A stretch of DNA of 64,000 nt from Pectobacterium sp013449375 (GTDB taxonomy: Bacteria > Pseudomonadota > Gammaproteobacteria > Enterobacterales > Enterobacteriaceae), in NCBI RefSeq assembly GCF_048593165.1, contig NZ_CP184271.1, one strand, 5' to 3'. The position numbers and the translations under genes were made by a program. Of this stretch, positions 25,349 through 35,200 are shown one piece after another; the stretch's first letter is position 1, and the number at the start of each line of letters is the position of its first letter. The notes below the pieces were generated by a model. That model worked only from the letters and a program-made list of their open reading frames with translations, did no database searches and had not been told where the DNA came from.

Positions 25349-27301
25349 TCAGACTCTGGCCGCAGGCACCGGTTCACCCAGCAGCCGACCCATTGCTCCC
25401 TGTAATCCCATCTCCTGAAGTACCTTCAGTTCGCCCACCGTTTCAACGCGTTCGGCGATGAGCGGCAGGGCAATACTGTTGGTGGCGCGGTACAGTGCTT
25501 CGATAAACATTTGTTTATCGTCTTCCTGATCGATATTACGGATGTAGCTGCCATCGACTTTCAGATACGCCAGCCCCCACTGGGACAAGTTGCCGATCAT
25601 ATTAAAGCGCCCACCAAAATGCTGTAACCCCAGCGCACAGCCATGTTCATTCAATAGCTTGATTAAGGCTTCCAGTTGGGCGCTGTCTGGCAACTGGTTC
25701 TCATCCAATTCCAGAATCAGTCGGCTGGCGACATCCGGTTGGTGTTTGAGCGGAGCAAGCAGAGCGGCGAGCAGATGAAGATTCAGGACGGTGGCGCCGG
25801 ACAGGCTTAATGCGAGGTGGCCGTCGTGCTGGCGCAAGTAATCCAGCACTTCGCGCAGCATCGTCTGGTCCAGACGTGTATCCCAGCCAAAGCGCTGGAT
25901 CCACGGTAGGAAACGACCCGCGGCGATATGGTTTCCTTGCTCATCCTGAATACGAGCTAATACCTTGTGATGCAGCACCTGTCTGGGATCGTCACAGGCG
26001 ACGACCGGTTGCAGGAAAAGCTGCAAACGTTCCTGTTCAAGGATAGGATCGAGCAAGGTAAACCATTTATGACGATCGGTTTCAACCTGTTCGGCACCGG
26101 CGGACGTTATCTCGTGAGGCGCACTGGTATCGGTATGGCTTTCGGCTTGTGTGAGCGCCTGATCACCTTGGATAAACAGCGATTGTGCGGTGTCGCCAGG
26201 GCGGAAAGGCACCATGCCGAATTGGGCAACAGGGGAGACGTCGGTTTCGCCTGTCAGATACAACGTTTCGATGTTACGCGTGAGTTCGCCAATCAGCGCA
26301 TAGGCTTCTTTATCGACCAGCCCCGGGCAGAACAGCGCAAATTCCCCGCCGCGGATACGCGCCAGCAGGCTCTCTGCATTCGTATGTTGTTTCTGCGTGT
26401 TACGCAGAATATGCCCGACGGAGGCTAATAGCGCATCGGTACGCTGACCGCCCAGTCGTTGGTTCATTCCCGCCAGATCCTGAACGCGAATCATAATGAG
26501 GAATCCAGGTGCCGTTTCCTCATCAGACAGCTTATCGTTGAATTGCATGTCAAACGCGCGCCGATTATTTAATCCGGTTTGTGGATCCTGATAAGCATCC
26601 TGACGTAAGCGCTCGCTGCGTTCCGCTTCTTCTTCAAACAGCATTTTGAGTTTGCTGACCATCAGGTTCATTGCTTGCGCAACGCGGCGGAACTCTGGCG
26701 TATTGGGTAAATCCGGCTGGCTAAGGAATTCGCGACGAGTAATCGCCAACGATTGGTCGACAATATAATCGAGCGGACGTAGCTGTCGGCGCAGGAACAG
26801 CGCGCCGATGAACACGCCCAGTGTGCCACAGCCGAGCAGCCACAGGAAAGACGCTGTACTACTGCGCCACAGACGGGTCACCGCGAACATCGGGTGGCTG
26901 ATGACTTCAACTTTTGCCGCCTGTTCCCAGCCGCGCATCACGATAGCTTCGCCCGCGCCGGGTTGCAGGTTTACTAACTGAACAAACCAGCGCGGTACGT
27001 CAGGGATATTGGGCGAGGCAGTGCGTTCCAGCGTGACGTTACCGGTTTTTAGATCTCGCACGCGAATACTGGAAAAATAGCCGCTGTCGAAAATCGAGCT
27101 GACCATCAGTTCCACCATGGCTGGGTCATCGATATTCGGTGTCAGGGAAAGCCCAAGCGCGGTGGCGGCATCCTGTGCGTGAGAGTGAAGCTGGTTATTG
27201 TACTGTTCACGCGAATTTTCCAGGCTGACGAAAAAACTCCCGCTGAAAATAATTAGCACAAACAGGCAGATGGCTATCAATAATTGTTTGTATAGAGACA
27301 T
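25349..27301 (-). CDS. lapD: LapD-type c-di-GMP receptor with degenerate GGDEF-EAL
   Basis: 650 residues. An N-terminal membrane segment (about 8-25), a periplasmic sensor domain (about 26-150), a second membrane segment (about 152-172) and a HAMP region are followed by GGDEF-like and EAL-like domains. Both are degenerate: the GGDEF site reads RGGEF and the EAL signature is replaced by KVLAR. It should therefore bind c-di-GMP rather than make or break it, as known for LapD. When bound, LapD holds LapG at its periplasmic domain and protects the surface adhesin. The start lies 9 bases after the lapG stop, so the two are co-transcribed. It converges with the adhesin and the small gene. Confidence 0.88.
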   Translation of the reverse strand: MSLYKQLLIAICLFVLIIFSGSFFVSLENSREQYNNQLHSHAQDAATALGLSLTPNIDDPAMVELMVSSIFDSGYFSSIRVRDLKTGNVTLERTASPNIPDVPRWFVQLVNLQPGAGEAIVMRGWEQAAKVEVISHPMFAVTRLWRSSTASFLWLLGCGTLGVFIGALFLRRQLRPLDYIVDQSLAITRREFLSQPDLPNTPEFRRVAQAMNLMVSKLKMLFEEEAERSERLRQDAYQDPQTGLNNRRAFDMQFNDKLSDEETAPGFLIMIRVQDLAGMNQRLGGQRTDALLASVGHILRNTQKQHTNAESLLARIRGGEFALFCPGLVDKEAYALIGELTRNIETLYLTGETDVSPVAQFGMVPFRPGDTAQSLFIQGDQALTQAESHTDTSAPHEITSAGAEQVETDRHKWFTLLDPILEQERLQLFLQPVVACDDPRQVLHHKVLARIQDEQGNHIAAGRFLPWIQRFGWDTRLDQTMLREVLDYLRQHDGHLALSLSGATVLNLHLLAALLAPLKHQPDVASRLILELDENQLPDSAQLEALIKLLNEHGCALGLQHFGGRFNMIGNLSQWGLAYLKVDGSYIRNIDQEDDKQMFIEALYRATNSIALPLIAERVETVGELKVLQEMGLQGAMGRLLGEPVPAARV

Positions 27302-27310
27302 AGCCTACCT

Positions 27311-28000
27311 TTACTCCTCAATTGAAAACCCTTCGGCACGCATCTTGGTTAATACATCCTGCCAGCGTGAAAGTCGTTTACTGTCACCGACGCGTTTGTT
27401 GCTGCCGCTGGCGCCGGGCAGCCAGAGCCCACCGCCATTAAAGGCGTACACCGGAACTAAATCAGTGCGCTCTGTCGCGGGTTGGATCTTGTCGGTCAGA
27501 TTATCCAGCACCAGCGGAATCGAGGTGGGCGTGGGATAATAGGTGACCACCATATGCGCCTTATTCAGACGCAGGGCTTTAACATAGGTAATACGCAATT
27601 TATCCGCTGGGACACCTAAATGGCGCAGCGTAAAATACTTGGCGAGCGCATAATCTTCACAGTCCCCGGCACCTTTACGCAGTGCCTCAATCGGGGTTGC
27701 CCAATAATCTTCCTGATTCCAGACGACGATATCATCGCGAAACAGCATATGGTCATTGAAAAATTGGTTCACGCTGCTCAGCAGAGCCTTTTCCTCTTTG
27801 TTGCGGGAATTGACCAGCAGCGTCTGCCACTCGTCTATTCGGCGGCGAGCATCGGGCGTTGCCGGGCCATAAAGCTGCTCGGTTCGCTGATTAATGGTAA
27901 TAAAATCCCAGTCCGCACGTAGGGAACCCGCCAGCAGAAACAGCAGACAGCTAATAAAGAAGAGCTTGTAACTGGAGAGTCTGACGCTGGGGAGTCGCAC
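27311..28000 (-). CDS. lapG: LapG-type periplasmic cysteine protease
   Basis: 229 residues with an N-terminal signal-anchor (LFFISCLLFLLAGSLRA), then a bacterial transglutaminase-like (DUF920) protease domain. The likely triad is Cys in GAGDCEDYALAKY, His in KAHMVVTYYP and Asp in LVLDNLTD. The residues D/E around the Cys also fit the calcium site known in LapG. LapG cuts LapA-type adhesins after a di-alanine near their N-terminus and frees them from the cell. The adhesin in this window has lost just that N-terminal part. First gene of the lapG-lapD unit; divergent from murQ with a 143-bp gap in which I see no clear operator. Confidence 0.9.
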   Translation of the reverse strand: MRLPSVRLSSYKLFFISCLLFLLAGSLRADWDFITINQRTEQLYGPATPDARRRIDEWQTLLVNSRNKEEKALLSSVNQFFNDHMLFRDDIVVWNQEDYWATPIEALRKGAGDCEDYALAKYFTLRHLGVPADKLRITYVKALRLNKAHMVVTYYPTPTSIPLVLDNLTDKIQPATERTDLVPVYAFNGGGLWLPGASGSNKRVGDSKRLSRWQDVLTKMRAEGFSIEE

Positions 28001-28143
28001 TGAGGTTTCTCTGTTTACCTTGCGAGATCAATATGGAGAGTGAATTCGATGCAGAATAGCGTACTTTCACAGGCCTCAAAAGCAGTATAGTGGTGAAAAG
28101 AGTGGTTTGTCATAAACATGTAGATAAAGCATGAGGTAGTGGA

Positions 28144-29070
28144 ATGCATTCAGAAGTGATGAATGGCGATAACCTTAACTTAGGGAAACTGGTTTCCGAA
28201 ACAAGAAATCCGGCAACGATGGCGTTGGATCAGCTCTCTACGCTGGAGATGATGCATGCGTTTAATCAGGAAGATCGGAAAGTGCCCGAAGCCATTGCAC
28301 AGGTTTTACCTGCGATTGCCGAAGCGGTCGATCTGGCGATGGCGTCGCTACAGGCGGGTGGGCGGCTGATCTATCTGGGCGCGGGGACCAGCGGCCGTTT
28401 GGGGGTGCTGGATGCTTCCGAGTGTCCGCCGACGTTTGGCGTACCGCACGGACTGGTTATCGGCCTGATCGCGGGTGGGCCGGGCGCGCTGCTGAAAGCG
28501 GTTGAAGGTGCGGAAGACGATCCCGCACTCGGTGAAGCGGATCTGAAAGCGCTGGGTTTAACCGCTGCGGATATGGTTGTCGGCCTTGCGGCATCAGGCC
28601 GGACGCCATATGTGATTGGCGCGCTGCGCTATGCGCGTGATGTAGGCTGCCGGACGGCGGCGATTTCCTGCAATCCACATTCGCCTATCGCACAGGAGGC
28701 GCAGGTGGCGATTTCTCCCGTCGTTGGCCCGGAAGCGTTAACGGGCTCAACGCGGATGAAGTCTGGAACGGCACAAAAACTCGTTCTGAATATGATTTCT
28801 ACTGGTGTAATGGTTAAGCTGGGAAAGGTGTACCAGAATTTGATGGTGGATGTGAAGGCAACCAATGTGAAACTGTTGGACAGGGCTTGCCGCATCGTCG
28901 TTGAAGCAACGGGCGCAGAGCGGGAAAGGGCACGGCAGGCGCTGGTGCAGGCGGATAATGAAGTGAAACCTGCGATTCTGATGCTTCTGGCGAATATTGA
29001 TGTGGCAGCGGCGCGTGAGCGCCTGAAACAGCACAACGGCTACCTGCGTGAGGCGCTGACTGGCGGATAA
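28144..29070 (+). CDS. murQ: N-acetylmuramic acid 6-phosphate etherase MurQ
   Basis: 308 residues. The SIS fold is marked by the sugar-phosphate loop GAGTSGRLG and the following ASECPPTFG with its catalytic Glu; a second conserved region GSTRMKSGTAQK lies near residue 200. MurQ removes the lactyl ether of MurNAc-6-phosphate, giving GlcNAc-6-phosphate, and so feeds cell-wall sugar back to metabolism. No murP phosphotransferase gene follows as it does in E. coli. The lytic transglycosylase mltF lies 1.4 kb away. ATG 14144-type choice is simple: ATG 28144 follows a GAGGTAG ribosome site. Confidence 0.93.
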   Translation: MHSEVMNGDNLNLGKLVSETRNPATMALDQLSTLEMMHAFNQEDRKVPEAIAQVLPAIAEAVDLAMASLQAGGRLIYLGAGTSGRLGVLDASECPPTFGVPHGLVIGLIAGGPGALLKAVEGAEDDPALGEADLKALGLTAADMVVGLAASGRTPYVIGALRYARDVGCRTAAISCNPHSPIAQEAQVAISPVVGPEALTGSTRMKSGTAQKLVLNMISTGVMVKLGKVYQNLMVDVKATNVKLLDRACRIVVEATGAERERARQALVQADNEVKPAILMLLANIDVAAARERLKQHNGYLREALTGG

Positions 29071-29117
29071 GATATTTTGGTGTCGGTGCTATTTTGAGGT
29101 AAATCGGGAGAAACGTT

Positions 29118-29756
29118 TTGAGTGATAAGCGAGAGCAACGCATTGTTTTTTTTGATTTGGATGGCACGTTGCATCAGCAGGATATGTTTGGCAGCTTTTT
29201 GCGCTTTTTACTTCGCCGGCTGCCGTTAAATCTGGTTCTGGTTATCCCGCTATTACCTATTATTGGACTGGGATTATTGATTCGTGGTCGCGCGGCGCGG
29301 CGCCCGATGAGCTGGCTGCTGTGGGCGATGACGTTTGGGCGCTCTGAAGATGAACTGGTTCAACTGGAAAAGCAGTTTGTCGGCGCGTTTCGCCATGATG
29401 TCATCCCGTTTCCACAGGTTCAGCAGCGGCTGAAAACCTATCTTGAAGACAGCGATGCGCAGGTCTGGCTGGTGACCGGATCGCCGCAGCGGCTGGTGGA
29501 ACAGGTCTATTATGATTCACCTTTTCTACCCAGCGTTCGCCTGATGGGGAGTCAGATTAGGCGTCGCTATGGCGGCTGGGTGTTGACGTTGCGCTGCCTG
29601 GGGAATGAAAAAGTCGTTCAGATGGAGCAGCGTTTGGGCGCGCCGCTCAAACTCTACAGTGGTTACAGCGACAGTAAGCAAGACAATCCGCTGCTTTATT
29701 TTTGTGAACACCGCTGGCGCGTGACGCCCGAAGGCAGTCTGCAACAGTTGGAGTAA
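29118..29756 (+). CDS. pgpC: phosphatidylglycerophosphatase C (YfhB)
   Basis: 212 residues of the HAD superfamily with motif I FFDLDGTL at about 11-18, motif II around LVTGSPQRL, and a late SDSKQDNPLL motif. A hydrophobic stretch (about 36-58, LPLNLVLVIPLLPIIGLGLLI) is an insertion that associates the enzyme with the membrane. PgpC removes phosphate from phosphatidylglycerol phosphate. In E. coli yfhB (pgpC) lies next to tadA and near murQ-like genes, which agrees with the order here. The start is TTG or GTG-like: 29118 TTG follows CGGGAGAAACG. Confidence 0.9.
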   Translation: MSDKREQRIVFFDLDGTLHQQDMFGSFLRFLLRRLPLNLVLVIPLLPIIGLGLLIRGRAARRPMSWLLWAMTFGRSEDELVQLEKQFVGAFRHDVIPFPQVQQRLKTYLEDSDAQVWLVTGSPQRLVEQVYYDSPFLPSVRLMGSQIRRRYGGWVLTLRCLGNEKVVQMEQRLGAPLKLYSGYSDSKQDNPLLYFCEHRWRVTPEGSLQQLE

Positions 29757-29846
29757 CGCCTTCAATACGCCATCCATATAGGTATAATGCGCCGCCAAAA
29801 TGGTAAGTAAATTAGCCCTAATGGGATAGGTTTTAAGTGAGGAAAC

Positions 29847-30353
29847 GTGAGTAGCCTGCGTAACGATGAATACTGGATGCGCCATGCATTAACGCTGGCT
29901 CAGCGTGCTCAGGATGAAGGTGAAGTGCCGGTTGGCGCGGTGCTGGTGCTGGATAACGATGCGATCGGCGAAGGATGGAACCGGCCGATAGGGCATCACG
30001 ATCCTACCGCGCACGCGGAGATTATGGCGCTGCGGCAGGGGGGACTGGTGCTACAGAACTATCGCCTGCTGGATACCACGCTGTATGTCACGCTGGAGCC
30101 GTGCATCATGTGTGCAGGCGCGATGATACACAGCCGAATTGGCCGTTTGGTTTACGGTGCGTCAGATGAGAAAACGGGGGCGGCGGGGTCGCTGGTGGAC
30201 ATTCTGCGCCACCCAAGAATGAATCATCAGATTGTGATTGAGTCCGGCATTCTGGCTGATGAATGTTCTGCCACGCTCAGCGCGTTCTTTCGTCTGCGCC
30301 GTGAGCAACATAAAGCCCGTCGTGCCGCAGTCAAAAACGCCGCGCAGGAGTAG
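29847..30353 (+). CDS. tadA: tRNA-specific adenosine deaminase TadA
   Basis: 168 residues of the cytidine/deoxycytidylate deaminase fold. HAEIMAL provides the zinc His and the proton-shuttling Glu, and PCIMCAGAM gives the two zinc cysteines. TadA converts A34 to inosine in tRNA-Arg(ACG), an essential step. Start GTG 29847 follows TGAGGAAAC; an alternative ATG further in (29868) would remove part of the first helix. It lies 90 bases after pgpC with a possible -10 (TATAAT at about 29783) in the gap, so it may have its own promoter. Confidence 0.95.
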   Translation: MSSLRNDEYWMRHALTLAQRAQDEGEVPVGAVLVLDNDAIGEGWNRPIGHHDPTAHAEIMALRQGGLVLQNYRLLDTTLYVTLEPCIMCAGAMIHSRIGRLVYGASDEKTGAAGSLVDILRHPRMNHQIVIESGILADECSATLSAFFRLRREQHKARRAAVKNAAQE

Positions 30354-30393
30354 CGTAACGCCGATCTTTTAGAACCGAGATACACGAAGCCAC

Positions 30394-30436
30394 CACGGGG
30401 CGAGGTGTTCCTGCGGGAATCTCATCCCCGTGTTTT
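30394..30436 (+). terminator. terminator after tadA
   Basis: CACGGGG (30394-30400) pairs with CCCCGTG (30426-30432); inside, GAG/CTC and TTCC/GGGAA extend the hairpin. TTTTT follows (30432-30436). The tadA and mltF genes converge here, and this is the only strong element in the 150-bp gap. Confidence 0.75.
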
Positions 30437-30503
30437 TCCTAAAATGAGGCTGAAGTAACAAGCTCGGGGGGCAGGTGTCGCGGCGTTTTTTCTTTATGCC
30501 GTC

Positions 30504-31949
30504 TTACTCTGGCACCTTGTTAAGAGGAACGGCAGGGTAGCCTTGTGCGATCTGGGTCTGTTGCTGCGTTTTCGCTTCTTTTTCTATCAGGTAACCTTCC
30601 AGACTCACCATATAGCGCCGAATGTTTTCCACGTAGTTATAGGCTTCGTGTCCGCGCGCGTAGCCGTAGGTGGTTTGCGTGTAATAGCGCTTTTGACTTA
30701 GCATCGGCAGGCGCATTTTCACATCGACCCAACTGTCGGGGTTACCTTTCTGTTTTTCCGTCAATTTACGCGCATCAAGCAGATGGGCGTACCCCATATT
30801 ATAGGATGCCAGCGCAAACCAGATTTTTTCATCCTCAGGGATGGTGTCCGGCATTTTCTGCATCATGTGTGACATATACTGCGCGCCACCGCGAATACTT
30901 TGTTCAGGATCGACCCGATCGGTGACGTTCAGACTTTCTGCGGTGTTGCGTGTGAGCATCATTAGCCCGCGTACGCCGGTCGGTGACGTCGCCAGTGGGT
31001 TCCAGTGTGATTCCTGATAGGAGATGGCGGCCAGCAGCTTCCAGTCGATATCGGTGGCGTATTTTTCAAACAGTGGGCGCAGGTCCGGCAGTGTGTCATC
31101 AATCGCGCTCAGGAAGGTGGTGGTATCGACATAGTCAAATTCGCCCACGTGACCGAGATATTTCTCCTCCAGACGCGCAAGCGTGCCGTCTTCGACAATC
31201 TGGCTGAAGAAGTCAAGCAGCGCGGCAGACAGGCTATCATCGTGTGTACGGCGCATATACCACGTGACGGGTTCTTCATCGCTGAGATCGAAGGCGACGG
31301 CGAGCTGCGGGTGAATGCGTTGCATCAAGCCAATCGTGACCGAATCTCCCAAAGTGTAGTCCAGCTTACCGTCGGCAACCTGCTTCAATAATTCCTGCGT
31401 GCTCTGGTCCGAGGCGGATTCCCAGTTCAACTGCGGGTATTTCTCTGCTTTTAGATCGCGCAGGGTTGCCGCGTGCGCGGAGCCGGATGTTACGACGAGC
31501 CGGCCTTGCAGCTTGTCCAGCATTTTCGGACGGGGCGAGCCGAGGCGATAGACTATTTGCTGTGAAATGGAATAGTAGGTTGGGCCTGCACGGAAGCGTT
31601 CCAGACGTTCATGATTATAAATCAGTCCGGCAGCCAGCAGGTCTGCATCGTCACCGTCCAGATCGTCAAACAGTTCGTCAAGGTTCTTACGTGACGAGAC
31701 CACCAGCTTGACGCCGAGGTAATCGGCGAAACGTTTTGCCAGTTCATAATCCAGACCTGTCGGGGATCCGTTGCTCAATGCATAAGTTAGCGGTGAGTTA
31801 ACGGTGCTGATACGCAACTCACCGCGTGAGAGGATCTGCCTGAGCTGAGCATCCTGGCTACTGCGCCAAGGAATGCTAGGCCATAGCGCTAACGCCAGCA
31901 GTAACGTGATAATCCCGATGAAAAAATAATTTAATTTTAAAGGTTTCAA
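30504..31949 (-). CDS. mltF: membrane-bound lytic murein transglycosylase F
   Basis: About 481 residues: a signal-anchor (NYFFIGIITLLLALALWPS), a periplasmic solute-binding-like domain (about 40-265), then an SLT transglycosylase domain with the catalytic Glu in SYQESHWNPLATSP and later ASYNMGYAHLLDAR. MltF cleaves peptidoglycan to 1,6-anhydro-MurNAc muropeptides. I prefer TTG 31949, which gives LKPLKLNYFF, the family-like N-terminus. The frame is open upstream to ATG 32012 and 32057, but that would add up to 36 charged residues before the signal-anchor. It diverges from purL. Confidence 0.9.
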   Translation of the reverse strand: MKPLKLNYFFIGIITLLLALALWPSIPWRSSQDAQLRQILSRGELRISTVNSPLTYALSNGSPTGLDYELAKRFADYLGVKLVVSSRKNLDELFDDLDGDDADLLAAGLIYNHERLERFRAGPTYYSISQQIVYRLGSPRPKMLDKLQGRLVVTSGSAHAATLRDLKAEKYPQLNWESASDQSTQELLKQVADGKLDYTLGDSVTIGLMQRIHPQLAVAFDLSDEEPVTWYMRRTHDDSLSAALLDFFSQIVEDGTLARLEEKYLGHVGEFDYVDTTTFLSAIDDTLPDLRPLFEKYATDIDWKLLAAISYQESHWNPLATSPTGVRGLMMLTRNTAESLNVTDRVDPEQSIRGGAQYMSHMMQKMPDTIPEDEKIWFALASYNMGYAHLLDARKLTEKQKGNPDSWVDVKMRLPMLSQKRYYTQTTYGYARGHEAYNYVENIRRYMVSLEGYLIEKEAKTQQQTQIAQGYPAVPLNKVPE

Positions 31950-32115
31950 ATAGTTATCTCTCGGCGGCCGTTCGGCCTGTCTGTCTGTAACGGCAGTTTT
32001 TTTATACGTCATTTCCCAGAGTGGGGGCATTTTGCTTAACAAACCGCCAGTGTGCAACTTTTATTGATTTGGTCACCGATTAATCATTCTCCCGATGCGA
32101 TATGAAATTATCGCT

Positions 32116-32131
32116 ACGCAAACGGTTTCGT
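32116..32131 (+). promoter_or_regulatory. PurR operator before purL
   Basis: ACGCAAACGGTTTCGT matches the purine repressor box (ACGCAAACGTTTTCNT) at nearly all positions. It covers the place of the -35 element of the promoter whose -10 is at 32149-32154, as expected for repression of de novo purine synthesis. Confidence 0.85.
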
Positions 32132-32154
32132 CCGGGGGAAGGATTCTCTATAAT
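32126..32154 (+). promoter_or_regulatory. purL sigma70 promoter
   Basis: A perfect -10 TATAAT lies at 32149-32154; TTTCGT at 32126-32131 stands 17 bases upstream as a weak -35. It overlaps the PurR box. The transcript would have about 70 bases of leader before purL. Confidence 0.75.
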
Positions 32155-32229
32155 GTGCGCGTTTCCCCCCCTGTTGTGCCCAATGGCTGTATCGCAGCCA
32201 GTGCATCGAAGACGAGAGAACTTTAGATT

Positions 32230-35200
32230 ATGGAAATACTGCGTGGTTCACCTGCTTTATCGGCTTTTCGTATTAATAAATTGCTGATCCGCTGCAAAGA
32301 GCACGTTTTGCCGGTTAGTGATATCTATGCTGAATACGTACATTTCGCCGATGTCAGCGCCCCGCTGAACACCGATGAACAGGCCAAACTGACACGTTTG
32401 TTGAAGTATGGTCCTTCTCTCGCGGAGCACGAGCCGCAAGGCCATCTGTTACTGGTCACACCGCGTCCCGGCACCATTTCACCGTGGTCTTCCAAAGCAA
32501 CGGATATCACCCATAACTGTGGATTAAGCAAAGTGCTGCGTCTGGAACGCGGTTTGGCTTTCTATATTCATGCGCCTACGCTGAGCGATGAACAGTGGCA
32601 GCAACTGGGGGCATTGCTGCATGACCGGATGATGGAAAGCGTATTTAGTGACCTGCAACAGGCCGAAGCGCTGTTCTCTCATCATCAACCTGCACCTTTT
32701 AAACGCATTGACATTCTGCTGCAAGGGCGTCAGGCGTTGGAAGAAGCGAACGTCCGTCTGGGGCTGGCATTAGCGGAAGATGAAATTGATTATCTGCTGG
32801 AAGCCTTCACCAAACTGGGCCGCAATCCTAACGATATCGAATTGTATATGTTCGCACAGGCGAACTCTGAACACTGCCGCCACAAGATTTTTAACGCTGA
32901 TTGGGTGATCGACGGCGTTGCTCAGCCGAAATCACTGTTCAAAATGATTAAAAACACGTTTGAACATACGCCCGATCACGTCCTCTCCGCCTATAAAGAT
33001 AACGCCGCCGTCATGGAAGGCTCCGCCGTCGGCCGTTTCTACACGGATGCCAACGGGCAATATGCTTACCATCAGGAAGATGCACATATCCTGATGAAGG
33101 TTGAAACGCATAACCACCCAACTGCGATTTCGCCGTGGCCGGGTGCCGCAACAGGATCCGGCGGTGAAATTCGTGATGAAGGCGCAACAGGCCGTGGCTC
33201 CAAGCCGAAAGCGGGTCTGGTAGGTTTCTCCGTCTCGAACCTGCGTATTCCAGGCTTTATTCAGCCGTGGGAAGAAGAAGAATTTGGCAAGCCAGAGCGT
33301 ATTGTCAGCGCGCTGGATATTATGACCGAAGGCCCTCTGGGCGGCGCGGCATTCAACAACGAATTCGGTCGTCCTGCACTGACGGGCTATTTCCGTACTT
33401 ATGAAGAACGCGTCGATAGCCACAATGGCACAGAACTGCGCGGCTATCACAAACCGATCATGCTGGCGGGCGGTATTGGCAACATCCGCGCCGATCACGT
33501 CAAGAAAGGGGAAATTAGCGTAGGTGCCAAGCTGGTTGTGCTGGGTGGGCCGTCCATGAATATCGGTCTGGGCGGTGGTGCAGCTTCTTCTATGGCATCG
33601 GGTCAGTCTGATGCGGATCTGGATTTTGCTTCAGTACAGCGCGATAACCCAGAGATGGAGCGCCGCTGTCAGGAAGTGATTGACCGCTGCTGGCAATTGG
33701 GTGAAGCCAACCCGATCCTGTTCATTCACGATGTCGGTGCAGGTGGCTTGTCCAACGCCATGCCAGAGCTGGTGAGCGACGGTGGCCGCGGTGGTCGCTT
33801 TGAACTGCGCGATATTCTGAACGATGAGCCGGGTATGAGCCCGCTGGAAGTTTGGTGTAATGAATCGCAGGAGCGCTACGTTCTGGCTGTTGCGCCAGAA
33901 CAGTTGGCACAGTTTGATGAAATTTGTCGTCGCGAGCGCGCACCTTATGCGGTGATCGGTGAGGCAACGGAAGAACTGCATCTGACGATGAACGATCGTC
34001 ACTTTAACAACAAACCTATCGATTTGCCGCTGGATGTGCTGCTAGGTAAAACGCCGAAAATGCTGCGTGACGTTGAGCGCAAGCAGGTTGAAGGCACACC
34101 GTTACAGCGTGATGAAATCTATCTGGCCGAAGCGGTTGAGCGCGTGCTGCACTTGCCTGTGGTGGCAGAAAAGACCTTCCTGATCACTATTGGCGACCGC
34201 TCTGTTACCGGCATGGTGGCGCGCGATCAGATGGTTGGCCCGTGGCAGGTGCCGGTGGCTGACTGTGCGGTGACCACCGCCAGCCTGGACAGTTATTACG
34301 GCGAGGCAATGTCTATCGGCGAACGTGCACCCGTGGCGCTGCGTAACTTCGCGGCTTCTGCGCGTTTAGCCGTCGGTGAAGCGCTGACGAACATTGCTGC
34401 TACGCACATTGGCCCACTGACTCGCGTGAAGCTGTCCGCGAACTGGATGGCCGCTGCGGGGCACCCAGGTGAAGATGCCGGACTGTACGAAGCGGTGAAA
34501 GCCGTGGGTGAGGAGCTGTGTCCGGCGCTGGGGCTGACGATCCCGGTCGGTAAAGATTCCATGTCGATGAAAACCCGCTGGCAGGAAGAGGGTGAAGATC
34601 GTGCAGTCACCTCGCCGATGTCGCTGGTGATCTCTGCGTTTGCGCGTGTGGAAGACGTGCGTAACACCGTCACGCCACAGCTGCGTACTGGACAAGATAA
34701 TGCCCTGTTATTGATCGATCTCGGTGCGGGTAATAAAGCGCTGGGTGCGACGGCGCTGGCACAGGTTTATCGTCAGTTGGGCCGTAAGACGGCAGATGTG
34801 CATAGCCCAGAACAACTGGCTGGCTTCTTTAATGCTATGCAGCAGCTGGTTGCGGATAAAGCGCTTCTGGCTTACCACGATCGTTCAGACGGCGGCTTGC
34901 TGGTTACGCTGGCAGAGATGGCATTTGCTGGTCACTGCGGTGTGACTGTCGATATCGCCTCTCAGGGCGAAGACACGTTAGCAACGCTGTTTAACGAAGA
35001 ACTTGGCGCTGTCATTCAGATCCCTGCTGCACGCCGTGCCGAAGTGGAAGCCGTTCTGGCGCTGCACGGTTTGGCGGACTGCGTGCATTACCTCGGTCAT
35101 GCTGAAGAAGGCACGCGTTTCACCATCAATAAGGGTGCAGAAGCGGTTTATCAGGAAAGCCGTTCAACGCTGCGTCGCTGGTGGGCTGAAACCAGCTGGC

